Origin: Heliocidaris erythrogramma
Taxonomy: Eukaryota > Echinodermata > Echinoidea > Camarodonta > Echinometridae
Assembly (NCBI GenBank): GCA_025617745.1
Contig: CM046871.1
Span: 35,148,294 to 35,212,293, forward strand
Length of the DNA: 64,000 nucleotides
Direction: 5' to 3'
Part shown: positions 1 through 11,426 of the stretch, piece by piece
How the letters are laid out: the number at the start of each line of letters is the position of its first letter
How positions within the stretch are numbered: the stretch's first letter is position 1
Translations under genes and position numbers: made by a program
The notes under the pieces: model-generated
What the model was told of the DNA's origin: nothing
Databases searched by the model: none
What the model saw: only the letters and a program-made list of their open reading frames with translations

Positions 1-100
1 ACCGACAATTTTGCTCTCAGCCAATTGGATGCAAGGATTTCAGTAGCTTATAACAGTTGTCGGTAAAAATCACTGACAAACACTTGATGAAACGCTCCCC
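1..100. mobile_element. Foldback MITE (family F1), right part
   Basis: This is the right part of a short inverted-repeat element cut by the window edge. It holds the family core (TTTGCTCTCAGCCAAT-like, here as TTTTGCTCTCAGCCAATTGG) and the terminal arm ending in GATGAAACGCTCCCC. Further copies lie at 9134, 32697, 40680 and 62545. Confidence 0.75.
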
Positions 101-923
101 AGCGTTAAAATTTGGAGTGTGATTAGTGTATGAAGTTGACCACAGAGCAATTGTCGCCGGGGCGTGCGTCTTGTAACCATGGTTACATGACCATATACAT
201 GAAACATTACCAGAAACATGGGACCTATGCTTAAGGAAGAAATAACTTCATCAGGATGAGATCGAGGTTTACGATCAGGAATGGTAGGAATGAACCAGAC
301 AAGGACTGCGGCTTCGCATCAACAACGTTTTTGTTCTAAATATTATGCATGGCAACTGTTCAGGAATGGACTAACACATGATCTATCTACATCCAGAGAT
401 TGGGGTGAAAAATGTGAGATATTCCAGAGCTCTCGGCAGCTCCATCGTGTGGTATGCAGCGAAGGAAAAAAGGGGGGGGGAGATAAATATAAGGAGAGAG
501 AGAAGGAAAGAAAGAGAACACTAAAGTGAGGAAAGCCTGATATGCCAGGTATGCACAACAAAGCTAAACCTGGAGTTTGCTCAAACGCAGCGCAGTATGT
601 TTTAATTGGTATACTCTCTAAGTATTTTTATCCCAGAGTCAAAAGCATCAAAGAATCTTCATGGCTCCCTAATTTTCTTTATTGCAGACAATTTCTTCTT
701 GGCAATTTCAACACAGCACCAGAATACATGTTGGCATACATGTATTTTGAGGATTGGTCTGGTACAGAAAGTAGTCTAGGTGAGGATGCAGGCCTATGTG
801 GGGTTGGAGGTCTCTCTCTCTTCTTCTCCTCTCTTTTTCTCCCCCTCTCTCCCCCTCTTATTCGGTCTCTCTCTCTCTCTCCCTCTCTCCCTCTGTCATC
901 CCCACCTATATCCATCTGTTATT

Positions 924-957
<34 letters not shown>

Positions 958-3255
958 CACCTACCTCACAATTCGCTCTGATAACATGCATGGTATGTTG
1001 CTCCAATGTGGACACCCTAAGTCTGTGACTCCCCAACTATTCGACTCTCCTCTCTTCTCCTTTACCTCCACAGGAGAGTAATACAGCCAAATGAGTAAGG
1101 GATGAATGGGAACGACATGGTGGGATTAATAATAGAGAAAGAGAGAATCAGGTGGAACAGAGGGATGGCCTACTTCCCAGGCTTGTTTTATTATCTTTCT
1201 CATTTTTAATCAAAGTTCCAACTGTATAGTATAGGGTGTAGTTGGGCCGTTCGCCAACGTGTAGCGTATGAACCTCATGAGCCTTGCACAAGGTTTCTTT
1301 CATTTTTTTTTTTTATTCATTTACTTTTTTTTTTTTTTTTTGGTTACCACTGAGGGGTCAGGATAATTCTACACTCTCTTAGTCTCCATGAAATGTGGAA
1401 TAACACTCTAAGCCTGAGAGGAAGGCTAGAGCACTCCATCACAATCACACTTGTCCATTCTGTAGTCACCCATGTGGGAATCAAGAACATCTATGGAATG
1501 TTGACGTCGGATTCACGATTGAACATAACAGCCCACAAGCCAGAGAACACCTTCCACGTCACCTATACAGCTACAGCCCACGAGACCAACCGTCCAGTAA
1601 ACCCACAGCCCATGAGACTGACGGCTCACTAAACTGTCAGCCCAAGAGGCCGACATGTCTCGTGGGCCTTCTATCAACTTTTCTGAGGGTGTCTTCCAGG
1701 CTGTCGGGCTGTTGTGGGCTATCTGGGGGGAGGGGGGGGCTATCGGTCTATTGTCTATGGCAGTATAGCCAGTCATAAAAATCCTACAAATAAATGATAC
1801 ATTTTCAGCTTTTTGACAGCATACAAACATCCCTTATTAATGATCCACATGCAGGATGTAGTAGGATATATACTACTAAGATACTATTTGCTTTCATTTT
1901 CCGGGTCATGGTTATGCCCCTCGACTTTGTCTCAGGACACAGAACTGTTGCGAGTTCGCATTGGAGCAATAGTTTAACCATGCCCAAGTCAAAGTACATA
2001 TCGACGGTGGGGATACAAAACCTTGTATCTCAGAAAAGTTCAATGTTCAGGACAGTGAACAAAACATGGTTGCCAGAACACTAAGAAATGAAATTGTCTT
2101 CCCTTTGACATGCCACAGTGGCTTCATTTTTGGAGTACCTAAGAGAGCTGGGATTTGGACAGAACATCACTTGACTGATTATCTCAAGATTAACACAAAA
2201 AAGGAATTTTCACCAAAATTTGAGATACAAGGTTTTATCACCCCATCAACAATATGTATAATACACTGCAGGATGAAAAGAATGTTGATTCTCCTTCAAA
2301 GGAATAATGGTGAAAAAAGGGATAAATGTCCCAGAACTTGGAGCAGCTTTTTAGTGACTTTCCCTCTCACAGAAGATGCATACATCCATACACATTTTTT
2401 ACTTTGCTCTCAAAATTTAACTTCAAAATATATATCACTTTAATAATATAATATGCATTCAAGCTACAAACTGTATATACATGTATTTGCACAGAGAGAA
2501 AGCTGTTTCATCTTCCTCCGTTAATAATGAAATAAGTATATGTTCAAGTCATGCATGCATGTACATAGATGACCTCTGATCCATAGTGATCCCAAACATG
2601 TACATGTAGTTTTCAAAAGTCCATCAACATAAAATTTCTGTATATAAAGAAGCAAAACTGTTAGCTAATTATTGTAAAAGATGCCTTTGAAAAAAATAAT
2701 CAACTCAGAAAACAATTATTTTTATAGTTTAATACTGTTAATACAACATGCGTCTATTTAACTAAATTGAATTAGTTTATTATAAGTTGTGGATCGTTAG
2801 TCATAGAACATTGACAACCTGATATCATTCATGCTGTACATGTATGTAGGCTTACAATGTATGAACACCATGCATTGATTATATCATACATACAAGCAAT
2901 TAAAACCTTCATTAAAGTCTTCAAATGAAAACACTGTCAGCACACTTAAGTTATCATCTCCTTTCCATAATTAGAAGAATGTCTTAAATTCCTTTTCCAA
3001 AGCCCAATCATGCTGTAGCTCTCTCTCTCTCTCTCTCTCTCTATCTCTGGAAATACAGAATAAAACCAGGATAATGCTGGCAAGAACAGTTTTTAAAACA
3101 GCGTATATGTACATGTATATGTAAAACTGGGCATAAAAGTTGGTTAGTGAATTCATGCTGATTTAGGGAACATGCTGTCATCCATGCAAGTGGTAGGTAC
3201 ATGTAAGCATAGAATGGGGAGCCTTGGAACATGCTTAGAATGGACATGTTCCTAC
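101..3255. other. Anonymous non-coding sequence with simple repeats
   Basis: No exon is recognisable. It contains a CT-rich block (about 810-960), poly-T tracts near 1300-1340, degenerate repeats of a CAGCCCACGAGAC-like motif at about 1525-1715, and a CT dinucleotide run near 3020-3045. It lies downstream (minus strand) of the donor of the 3256-4313 exon, so it is probably intron of that gene. The ORFs here show no recognisable family. Confidence 0.5.
810..960. repeat. CT-rich polypyrimidine tract
   Basis: Near-continuous TC/CTC runs. The open frames across it encode only Leu/Ser/Pro-rich low-complexity peptides on either strand, so it is not coding. Confidence 0.85.
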
Positions 3256-4313
3256 CTTGCTCTGCTGCTATCGTAGCTAGTCTCCGAGGACAGCCTCTTC
3301 AAGGAATGCTGATAGGACCCAAAACTTGAAGCACGACTGTGGTCCACCGTCGCGCTCTCCTTTCTTGACCGGAACTCGCGTCCGGAATGGCTCTGCCATG
3401 GTGTTCGCTTAAATCCTGGATACTCTGGAGGGGGAGCTCCTGTCTCAAAGTCCGACATCAAAGTCGAGAGGGGCGAATGTAGCCTACCCCTACTCCTGGG
3501 GCTCGGACCGGTATCAAAGTCTCCAAACGCAGACGACGTATCTCTGGAACTAAACATACTGCGATTGCTCCGACTTGTTGGGAAGTCCATGTCTGACATT
3601 ACTGACAGAGGTGATGATGCGCGAGGTGTGCTGGACGGCGTTAGTTCAAAATTCTGTGCAAACCGTGAATGTCCTGGATATTCCGGTGGAGATTTCAATT
3701 GTCTCTCTCTTGAGGCACTGAGCTGTGGGGCACTGTTTTCTCTGTGTAGAGCAAGGTCAGTTTTCATTTGGATAGGGTCTTCTTTGGCACTAGGTAATAA
3801 CAAATCAGCTGGTTGACGGGCATAAAGGTTTCCACTCCGATATTCTTTCATCAAGTTATCAATTATACTTGATCCCTTCCCAGACTGCAACGCTGCCGCT
3901 GCGGCTTCCATGTAATTGGTAGGTTCACCAGGTAACCGTTTCGGCGGCAGCATCTCTGCCTTCATATCATCGTTGGACATACTACGATACTGCCTTGTCC
4001 GTGCAAATGCTGGGTGCTCCGCGGAGAGAGCCCCAGCATTTGAATTCAACCCGTCCATGCTTTTTGAGCTGGTGTTGACATGTCCTACACCAAGATGAGC
4101 CATCCTTGGCGCAGTGGCTGGTGAACCACCGGTCATTCTTGGCAAAAGCTCGTCACTCAGGTTCTGTTTGTGGAACATGCTGCTCTCCCAACCAAACCCC
4201 TCTCCCTTCGGCTGCAGGAGCGTTGACTGCTTCGGGTCACAGGTGGAGAGGGTCACGCTAGGACTCCCAAGTCTCATTCCTTGATCACCTCGCTTCCTCA
4301 GAGGACTAGTCAT
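3256..4313 (-). CDS. 5' coding exon of a PPEY-motif scaffold protein, angiomotin-like
   Basis: Open minus-strand exon of 352 codons plus two bases. The ATG at 4313 has a purine at -3 and an in-frame TAA 12 nt upstream. The exon ends in AAG|GTAGG, a good splice donor, and the frame meets TAG just inside the intron, so the protein continues in an exon not seen here. The product is Ser/Pro/Arg-rich and looks disordered. Visible motifs (numbered from the ATG) are PPEY at 209-212 and 295-298, each followed by PG, an RSMS site at 110-113 after QY, and a poly-Ala stretch near 137-141. Known family features: angiomotins carry PPEY motifs that bind YAP WW domains and an HxRxxS LATS site in an HVRSLS context. 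The pair of PPEY motifs plus RSMS fits that plan, though His is replaced by Gln and the spacing is wider. The coiled-coil AMOT domain would be in later exons. Other PPxY adaptors remain possible. Confidence 0.8.
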
Positions 4314-4325
4314 GTCCACCAGGCC

Positions 4326-4334
4326 TTACCTCAT
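4326..4334 (-). promoter_or_regulatory. Two-codon upstream ORF overlapping a splice-donor-like site
   Basis: Reading minus strand, ATG AGG TAA sits 12 nt before the main ATG at 4313. The same bases include GAG|GTAAGG, a strong donor match. Either the transcript carries a minimal uORF close to the start codon, or an alternative 5' exon ends at 4330. RNA data would decide. Confidence 0.35.
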
Positions 4335-6689
4335 CCGCAAAACCTCTGCATCCATTCCAAAAGGACAAACTATCTCCAGCAGCGATATCCTTATGAATTA
4401 AAATAGTGCACGATAAACTCAGCCTTGGCCCAAATTTTTACCAAACAAAGCAGATTCCGCAAAGTTTCTCAGCAAGGCACAGGAATGTTAACAAGGTTTT
4501 CAGCTGTCCAGGACAAACTTGTGTCTACTAAAGAAGACTTAGAAGAAGATGTCACCAGTCTGTGACTGAAAGAAAGTAAAGCAAATAGAGAGATCAGCTC
4601 ATGGTATAAACAATTGACAAAAGAAGTCGAAATGGCTCCTTAAACTGAAAAATAATACAGTGAACATGTAGAAAGCATTTCATTATAAAGAGAAGAAGTT
4701 AATCAGAAACACTTGTGGATGGAGCAGGCTGATGTTGTTTTCTATGGGACATCTGAAATTCAAATCATCCGTTCAGCGGCATCATCAAATCTCCAAGATT
4801 TTCTCCAACCTTGATAGATCTTTATGAACTCAGAATGAGTGGGATTGTAATTTACAGCCTGCTAAAAATATATCCCACATTATTGTGAAGGCATCTTCCC
4901 TAGGCTTTGACCTTCTGTCCCAGAATTTCACTGTAAGCTTTTCTTGATACATGTGGCTTTATCATCAAATCAATCCTTTTCTTAACCAAAGAGTCAGAAA
5001 TTATTGACTATTGAAAGTACAAAATGGAAAGAGACATGTGTATAATATATGCACGTACCTTCACAAGACAATTGGAAATAACCAGTATATGGGCCTAAAT
5101 ACAGATTTCAGCATTTAGTTTTGATTTGTTTTATTCTATTAAATTCTCTGCAAGATATTGTGGAATGGAAACATCAATACACCAGTTCACAAATGTATTG
5201 ATATTCATTGGAAACTCATACAACTACTAGCCTACAATGGAGGCCTACATGCAGGCCTATGAAGTGAGCCACTGGTAAATTATACATCTACTCATTCTAT
5301 TGCACTGTACATTATCCATGAAACCTTGCACTCTCTGTGAGGAAACATACATGTAATTAAATGTAATTTTAAACCTTTGGCTTTATCACATTTTCGTTTA
5401 TTTCTGATGCTATTTTGTTTGCAAGAATACACTGCAAATAACAAAGGAAAATCAAATTTCTACACTATAATTCCCATGAGACCACAATCTTTCCACATGT
5501 AGATTTGTGGTTCAAGAAATAAATGAATAGTGACAGATGGAATACTAATAGCTAGAGTGTACATGTAGTCCAAGATAAAGTCTTAACAGGTCCATTTTAC
5601 TTGTGGAATGTGGGCAATCGCACGTGATTGCAAAACCAGAACCAAAACTAACAAATGAGTCATTCTCAATTTTCTGAAGTTGAAATTGACTATGTGGGAA
5701 AGAAATGATGGAATTTAGACAACTGCTAAAATTTAGTAAATTTGAGTTCACGCACAAAATGAAAATCAGTTACAGTGCATGTACTAAAACCATAAATTAG
5801 AAAAAAAAGGTACACTATGCGCAGATGCATTACTTTTACAGTAAAACAAGAAATTTTCACATTTAAACTTTTGCAAATTGCATACAGATTTGTGTTGTGA
5901 ATCACTTATTCAAAGCATAAAACTTTTACAAATCAGGACTCCTGGAGAAATTCACAAAGTTCCTTGCAGACAGATATTTTTTTTTTTCATTTCAAATATA
6001 TTTTTTTATGAAATCAAATTTGGTAATAAGCAGGCATTATGGGATTTTTTTTTTCTCCTCTTCTTCTGTTATTGTACTTTGAAATTTGTATTCTCTGTTA
6101 TTGTTATATATTCCTGGAAATGAAATAAAATAAACTATTAGAATTATGATGAATTGTGAAAAGGCACAGAATTCACATCACAAAGCATATAAATGTAAGT
6201 ATGTGTGGTGTTCACTTTTATCAATTAAATAATGAATCTTCCATGTACATTGCAAATATTTCTTTCACATAAATTGAAAACAAAATGTTCAATATCAATA
6301 ACTTGGTTTAATAATAACAATGTACATTAATTGCACATGCATGAAAAACATCCAACATAACCCACCTCAAAAGTCACAGTTGAATCTTGACCAAATAAAA
6401 ACATCCTTATGACTTGTATGGGACTAAGCAGAGTAGCCGTTAGTAACCTGCCAGTGGGCTGACCAATACAAGTGCTATATCCAACTCATCACATGTTATT
6501 TCCCTGTCGCAATCATAGGCCAACATGCATGCCTCCACTGACGCCAGTCCTTCAAATACCTTCTACGATGAATGGTTGTCACGCAACTGACTGCTAGATA
6601 CGATCCCAAATTCCACAAGCCCAGACTATTTTCCTAATGCTCACGTACAGGAAGTTCCTCAACCCCATTGGAATCTCGTTCCAACTGCC
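4335..6689. other. Non-coding flank or intron upstream of the angiomotin-like exon
   Basis: AT-rich sequence with scattered TACATGTA-type motifs and poly-T/poly-A tracts (near 5805, 5977, 6000, 6048). The frames present give short, compositionally biased peptides with no family resemblance. It probably holds 5' UTR and/or intron of the minus-strand gene. Confidence 0.5.
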
Positions 6690-7225
6690 TCTGTGTATCT
6701 CTCCTCCCTCCTCCTCTATCTCCCCCCCCCCTCTCTCTCTCTCTATCTCTATATCTCTATCTCTCTCCCTCTCTTACTCCTCTGTCTTTCTATCTCCCTC
6801 TTTCTCTCTATCTCGATTCCTCTTTTCCTCCCTCCCTTCCTGCAGTCCACTCCGTATCTCCCCATCCTACCTCAATTTCTCTCCCTCTTGCTCTCTTCTC
6901 TATCTCTCTCTACATTTCAAACCTCTTTATCATCTCTTTCTCTTGCATCTCCCCCCCCCCCCCCTCCCACCCCCATCACCCTCTCTCATGAGATCCAATA
7001 CCATCTTTCTCCTCACCTTTCTTTTCTATTCCTCATCTTCTCATTTTTAAAAATTCCTTCTTTGCTCTTCTTTATCAGGGCTCCTTCTTTATTAGGGCTC
7101 CCTCCTACCCCCCCCCCCCCTTCATCTCTTTCTATCTTTCTCTCTCTCTCTCTCTATCTCTGTCCTTCCCTCCCTCCTCCAATATCTCTTCTCTAATTCC
7201 CCCTCCTTCTTTTTATCTCTTTCTT
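6690..7225. repeat. Long polypyrimidine (CT/CCT) region with C runs
   Basis: About 500 bp of almost pure pyrimidine on the plus strand, including C tracts near 6721, 6950 and 7110. Three overlapping open frames exist only because stop codons are rare in such sequence. Confidence 0.9.
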
Positions 7226-7655
7226 CCTCTCTCTTTCATACTCTCTCAATGCAGTGGAATGCATATGCGCACTTTCACATCTAAAGTTCTCAAATACTAA
7301 ATAAATTGGTTCCATCTACTGCAATTGTTGTGTTCAGCATTTCCTAAGAAAACTCTAGACCACCTTTCCTCCAAAGGTTAAAATCTCTCTGACATGATCA
7401 AAGACAATACCTACTCATTTCCCAGTATAACAAATCTAAAGTAAAATCAATAAATATAGGCCTATACCTTCCTAAAATGAATGTCATTATCACTTTCCCA
7501 ATATATCACCAAGGCCCTTCACTCCTTCCAAATTCCTAACCCCACCCCGCCTGCCGCCGCCGACTGTTTTGACTTTTCTCTTTGCCCATACCCCTTGTCA
7601 GGATGCCTCACATAGCCCTCACATACCAGTCCTAGAAATACAAGACCTTCATAAC
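7226..7655. other. Non-coding, nothing recognised
   Basis: Anonymous sequence without a convincing exon, inverted repeat or tandem repeat that I can see. Confidence 0.4.
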
Positions 7656-7944
7656 TCCTGTGGAATCTCTCTTCTTCACTCACAGCCTACACCAACAAGC
7701 AGTTGTGAAATCCCGGAAGCGTATCCCCTATAAAAATTGTCAAATCAACTTCATTTCTGATTGAACACAAATACAGATATTAAAGGGGGAGGTATAAATG
7801 TCAAGTTGCATGTATACATATAATTTTAAATCATTTTTAATAACTCCTATGGAATCTCTCTTCTTCACTCACAGTGTGCAACAACAAGCAGTTGTGAATC
7901 AGGGAAGCGTATCCCCTACAAAAATTGTCAAATCAACTTTACAT

Positions 7945-8076
7945 GGGTTACATTCTGATAGACATTGTTTTGAAGATTGTAAGTGTTTCCAGACGTAAGA
8001 CTTGGGGGAAGGACAAAAACTCTCACGTCTGGAAACACTTACAATCTTCAAAACAATGTCTATCAGAATGTAACCC
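7945..8076. repeat. Perfect 52-bp hairpin
   Basis: The arms 7945-7996 and 8025-8076 are exact reverse complements, separated by 28 nt. The right arm is the natural Penelope-like coding strand, so the left arm looks like an inverted 5' piece made when the element inserted. Confidence 0.9.
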
Positions 8077-8152
8077 ACAATGCTTCAAAATACTGGACAC
8101 TGCCCACACAGATTTTCAATTAACTGCATGTATTGTTCACCCAGGTCCTTGA
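8015..8152 (+). pseudogene. Penelope-like element, C-terminal endonuclease region fragment
   Basis: The frame reads SHVWKHLQSSKQCLSEC, then FKILDTAHTDFQL, followed by an unrelated short tail and a stop. The pattern of His plus Leu, two Cys, then FKILD...A...FQL resembles the region after the GIY-YIG core in Penelope-like elements, from family memory rather than a search. No reverse transcriptase is present. The fragment is truncated at its 5' end, where a hairpin begins, and its normal C-terminus is lost. It is a dead copy. Confidence 0.55.
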
Positions 8153-8277
8153 CCAGACAGGTCCCTCACCCCATTAAGTACATTTTGACACACCTTATAT
8201 TGTTAACTGTTCATGTTATTTAGTATTATGTAATCTGAAAGTATATATAGCACTGTCTCTGTTGTAAAATACTCAGG

Positions 8278-8310
8278 CTGATGATGGAGTATGACTCCGA
8301 AACATGTTCC
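8278..8310 (+). ncRNA. Hammerhead-ribozyme-like core of a Penelope element
   Basis: CTGATGA (8278-8284) is followed by a 5-bp stem GGAGT/ACTCC with loop ATG, then GAAA (8299-8302), then the self-complementary hexamer ACATGT and a short CC that could pair with GG just before CTGATGA. This is the order core, stem II, core, stem III, cleavage site, stem I. One extra T lies between CTGATGA and stem II, so activity is doubtful. Penelope-like elements are known to carry small hammerheads near their ends, often with palindromic stem III that favours dimers. Confidence 0.45.
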
Positions 8311-8461
8311 GTTTCAAAACTTATGTTTTCTTTGTCGTTTTCATTTTTAATTCATAACTCCTATGGAATCTCTTCCTCACTCACAGTGTGCACCAACAAG
8401 CAGTTGTGAAATCATGGAAGCATATCCTATCATTTTTTTTTAATATACTTCATTTCTGATA

Positions 8462-9133
8462 GATAAAAAATAAATGGGGGATATAGAGTCTATTTTGAAA
8501 AAAAAAATAATGTTTTACTCTCCAAAAAAGGGTTAGTGGAATTAGGCCTTACTAAATAAATGTCAAATATAGTTTGTAGATGTATGGTAACAAAACACAC
8601 AATTTCATGTTTGTATCATTGTACAGACCTATTTCCTTCAAATCAAGCCAAATTAAAACAAATCTAATTTCCTTTTGATGGTATGTTTTGAACAAAAAAA
8701 GGGACAAAACTATTTTTTTTTAATTTTACAGAACTGTTTTGCTAACAAGCACCATAGAGAGAATAAAAATGCTAGGCTAAAATTTTAAAAGTTTTGTCCT
8801 TAGAAAAATGTTTAAAATTGTACAGTCAAATCAATGATGTAATTATATAATGTTTTCCTGTAAATATTGTAAATATCATAATGTATTGTATCTTGTTATT
8901 GGTAAATAAATACAATCATATCATATCATATCATATATCATTATGTGTTTCAGAACCATGAATCTTGTCTGAAAAGAACTTCATGAATGCAGACACAGTG
9001 GCTTTACAATAATGGTTATCTGTGGTTAAGAATTTTATCACGACATGTCTACCTTATTTCACAGAGGACTCATCTTCACATCAAACCAATGACGTTCATT
9101 GGCTGATCTTCAACAGCTGGTCTACCTACATCA
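8462..9133. other. Non-coding; possible LINE 3' tail at 8840-8940
   Basis: AT-rich sequence without exons. At 8890-8940 an AATAAATACAAT stretch runs into repeated ATCAT units, which is how some LINE 3' ends look. No coding part of a LINE precedes it here. Confidence 0.3.
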
Positions 9134-9273
9134 GGGGGGCGTTTCATGAAAGGACTTGTCAGATATTTTATCCAACAAATTTGCTCTCAGCCAATCAGAT
9201 GCAAGGATTTCAGTAGCTTATAACAGTTGTCGGATAAAATATCCGACAACTTCCTTTCATGAAACGCTCCCCA
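9134..9273. mobile_element. Foldback MITE (family F1), complete copy
   Basis: About 140 bp with inverted ends GGGGCGTTTCATGAAAGG and CCTTTCATGAAACGCTCCCC. Nested inside them, TATTTTATCC-type arms surround the shared core TTTGCTCTCAGCCAATCAGA. It is predicted to fold nearly end to end. Confidence 0.85.
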
Positions 9274-9796
9274 GGAGTGGTCTAGTCTGCAGCCTGCATC
9301 AAACCTTGTCTGTTTGAAATGCGTAACACAGGGTCTGAAATGCAAGACTGCAGACTGCATCTCACAGGCCTTGTACTGCAGCTGCTCTGTGTTAGACTTC
9401 ACCCAAGACACACTTTTGTTGAAGTGTGATTGCAGTCTAAGGTTTGTCTATACTATCAGTCATAATTTGCTAGCAAAAACCCCTACCAGTCACCTTAAAG
9501 GGCAATCCAACCTTTGTAATAATTTGATTTGTGTGAAAGCAGATTGGAGAAAGTTTGAATAAAATCGGACAAGCAATAAGGAAGTTATGATTTTTCAAAA
9601 GTTGTAATCACTATACATGTGGGAGTTTCAAATTGGCCGTATCGCTACGGTCACTGTGATGTAGCGGCAGTCAACTTTCCCCATTTGCTCCAACACACAA
9701 AATGACTAAAATGTCAATTTGTCAAAACTTATAACTCAGTAAGAACTTTTTTCTTTTAGGAGGACCTATAACAATATGCTACATGTATCTACAATA

Positions 9797-11426
9797 CAGG
9801 GATGTAGCTACGGTGGGCGGCGGTGGGCGGGCCCGCCCACCACTCACGTTTTCCGCCCGGCACTCGGGCTGAAAATCAGTCTCCCGCCCACCACTATTTC
9901 CCCAAACTTGATGTGTATTAATTGCCCAAAACACACATATAATGCGCAGAAATGACCTTGTTGTGCTTTGATATTGACCATAAATATTATTTCTTGACTT
10001 GACTTGTAAGTATAATACACTCGTATAACCTGAAACTAACGTGAAAATTCAAATATAAATTGATTGTAATCCGAACGTATGATAGCTAGCTAGCTACGTA
10101 TACGCCTCCGGCCGCATCTCCGGCGGCGTCCGCGACCAAGGGGCCGGGGACATATCGTGTGGGGTTGGTTCGCAATAAGATGATTTCCTATTGCAAAGGC
10201 AGTCAAATTCACTCAAAGCGTAATTACTATACTTCGTGTGTAGAATCTTGACAGTCATACACCTCAACACTTTCAAATACCACTGCACAAAAGTCACTAA
10301 CATTCACTCAAAATCGGCATTTAATTTACAAAAACCGACACCAACATATACATTAAATACAATAAATTCAACTTACCGATGTTGGGAAAGGTAATTTCAA
10401 AAATGAAATCCGTAATTTACCGTCAATTATGGCGAAACGGGGTATTGGAGGTCATTGTGTACATTTCCTGATCGCCGCGAGCGCAGACATCTCCCCTCCA
10501 AAATTTGGTCATTAAAAATTCGGTCCTTATCGCACACACGTAAAAGTCCCAATTTTCTGCATGCGCGATCGTAGAGATCGATGGTTTGCACGCGATACCG
10601 AGTTCATTTGTGGACAAAATTTAATTGGCCGATTTTAGTCTAAAACATCGGCGGAATAAAAACAACATGCGATCGTCAAAAAAAATCTGCGGGAATTTCT
10701 TCGGTTTTGGACATGATTTTGACTTTGGATTTTGCTGGAAATATCAGAAGTTCTTCCTAACGGCAATTTGAGGTAGGAGTGAGATTTTTAAGAGCTGAAT
10801 TTGATAGGAAGTATTTTAAATATCTTTTTCCTCCCCCATACCTTTAGTACATGCGATAGAAAATTCGTAGTATTTTTGCATTAGTCCCGCGCAGTGGTCA
10901 ATATGACCACTTAGTATTACGTGGTTTGGTCAAGTTGTGGGCACAAAAAAAGAAAGGCGTTACAAAGTGAAAGTGAAGCTGACTTAGGTGAGTAAGTACT
11001 AAGTAGTACAGCTGAATGAATGAAACAACACAGCTATATTTTGTTTGTTTTTTATTGCATTTAATTCATTATCCATTTCACACATTTTATTCAGTATAAT
11101 GACATTGTACTGTAGTGTTATAATGATATCTACTAACTAATGCAGTATGAATTTGTTTCAGTTACAGCCATTCATGTGTGACTCTTTTAAGTCATTTGGG
11201 TATCTAGAAATTGGGATTGTGGGCCTTAAATGTTGTATAAGGCAAAAGCTTAGGGGGCGCTGCCCCCTGTCATCATGCCTGTACCCCCGCTGCGGCGTTG
11301 CCCGGAACCCCTGGTCGATAGTCGTGAAGCTGAGTTCGCTGCGCTCACTCCACACCTATGCTCCACACGCAGGTCAAAGTCAGTGAGGTTGCACCCACCA
11401 CTAAAAATGCTCTAGCTACAACACTG
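9797..11426. mobile_element. Non-autonomous hAT transposon, 1.63 kb
   Basis: Termini CAGGGATGTAGCTACGG and CTCTAGCTACAACACTG are inverted. An exact 8-bp duplication CTACAATA flanks it (9789-9796 and 11427-11434), as expected for hAT. There is no transposase frame. Near the left end is a perfect 20-bp GC palindrome (9822-9841). It contains a copy of the ~700-bp repeat described at 15166. Confidence 0.85.
10228..10910. repeat. Copy of a ~700-bp dispersed repeat (family R7), diverged
   Basis: It matches 15166-15874, 16061-16751 and 58210-58912 along most of its length, for example ACTTCGTGTGTA, CAGTCATACACCTCAAC, AAAATCGGCATTTA and CATACCTTTAGTACATGCGA. It ends next to a palindrome, AGTGGTCAATATGACCACT. 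Peptides encoded in the different copies are frame-shifted relative to each other, so this is not a gene. Confidence 0.8.

Larger units (their letters stand above)
7656..8461. repeat. Three ~100-bp direct repeats, two flanking a retroelement fragment
   Basis: The segments at about 7656-7756, 7837-7940 and 8351-8461 share the order GGAATCTCT, TCACTCACAG, CAACAAGCAGTTGTGAA, GAAGC(G/A)TATCC and a TTTCTGAT/ACTTTA end. The second and third copies bracket a Penelope-like fragment (7944-8345). The long direct repeats may be a target duplication made at integration or an older local duplication. Confidence 0.75.

Noticed and set aside
2066..2443. 125-residue plus-strand frame
   Set aside because: AT-rich, no motif, no splice signals and no good start context.
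6637..7196. Overlapping Ser/Leu/Pro frames of 107-167 residues
   Set aside because: These are polypyrimidine sequence, in which stop codons are rare.
8890..8940. LINE 3' tail as a firm call
   Set aside because: Only an AATAAA and ATCAT repeats are visible, with no coding remnant beside them. Mentioned only as a possibility.
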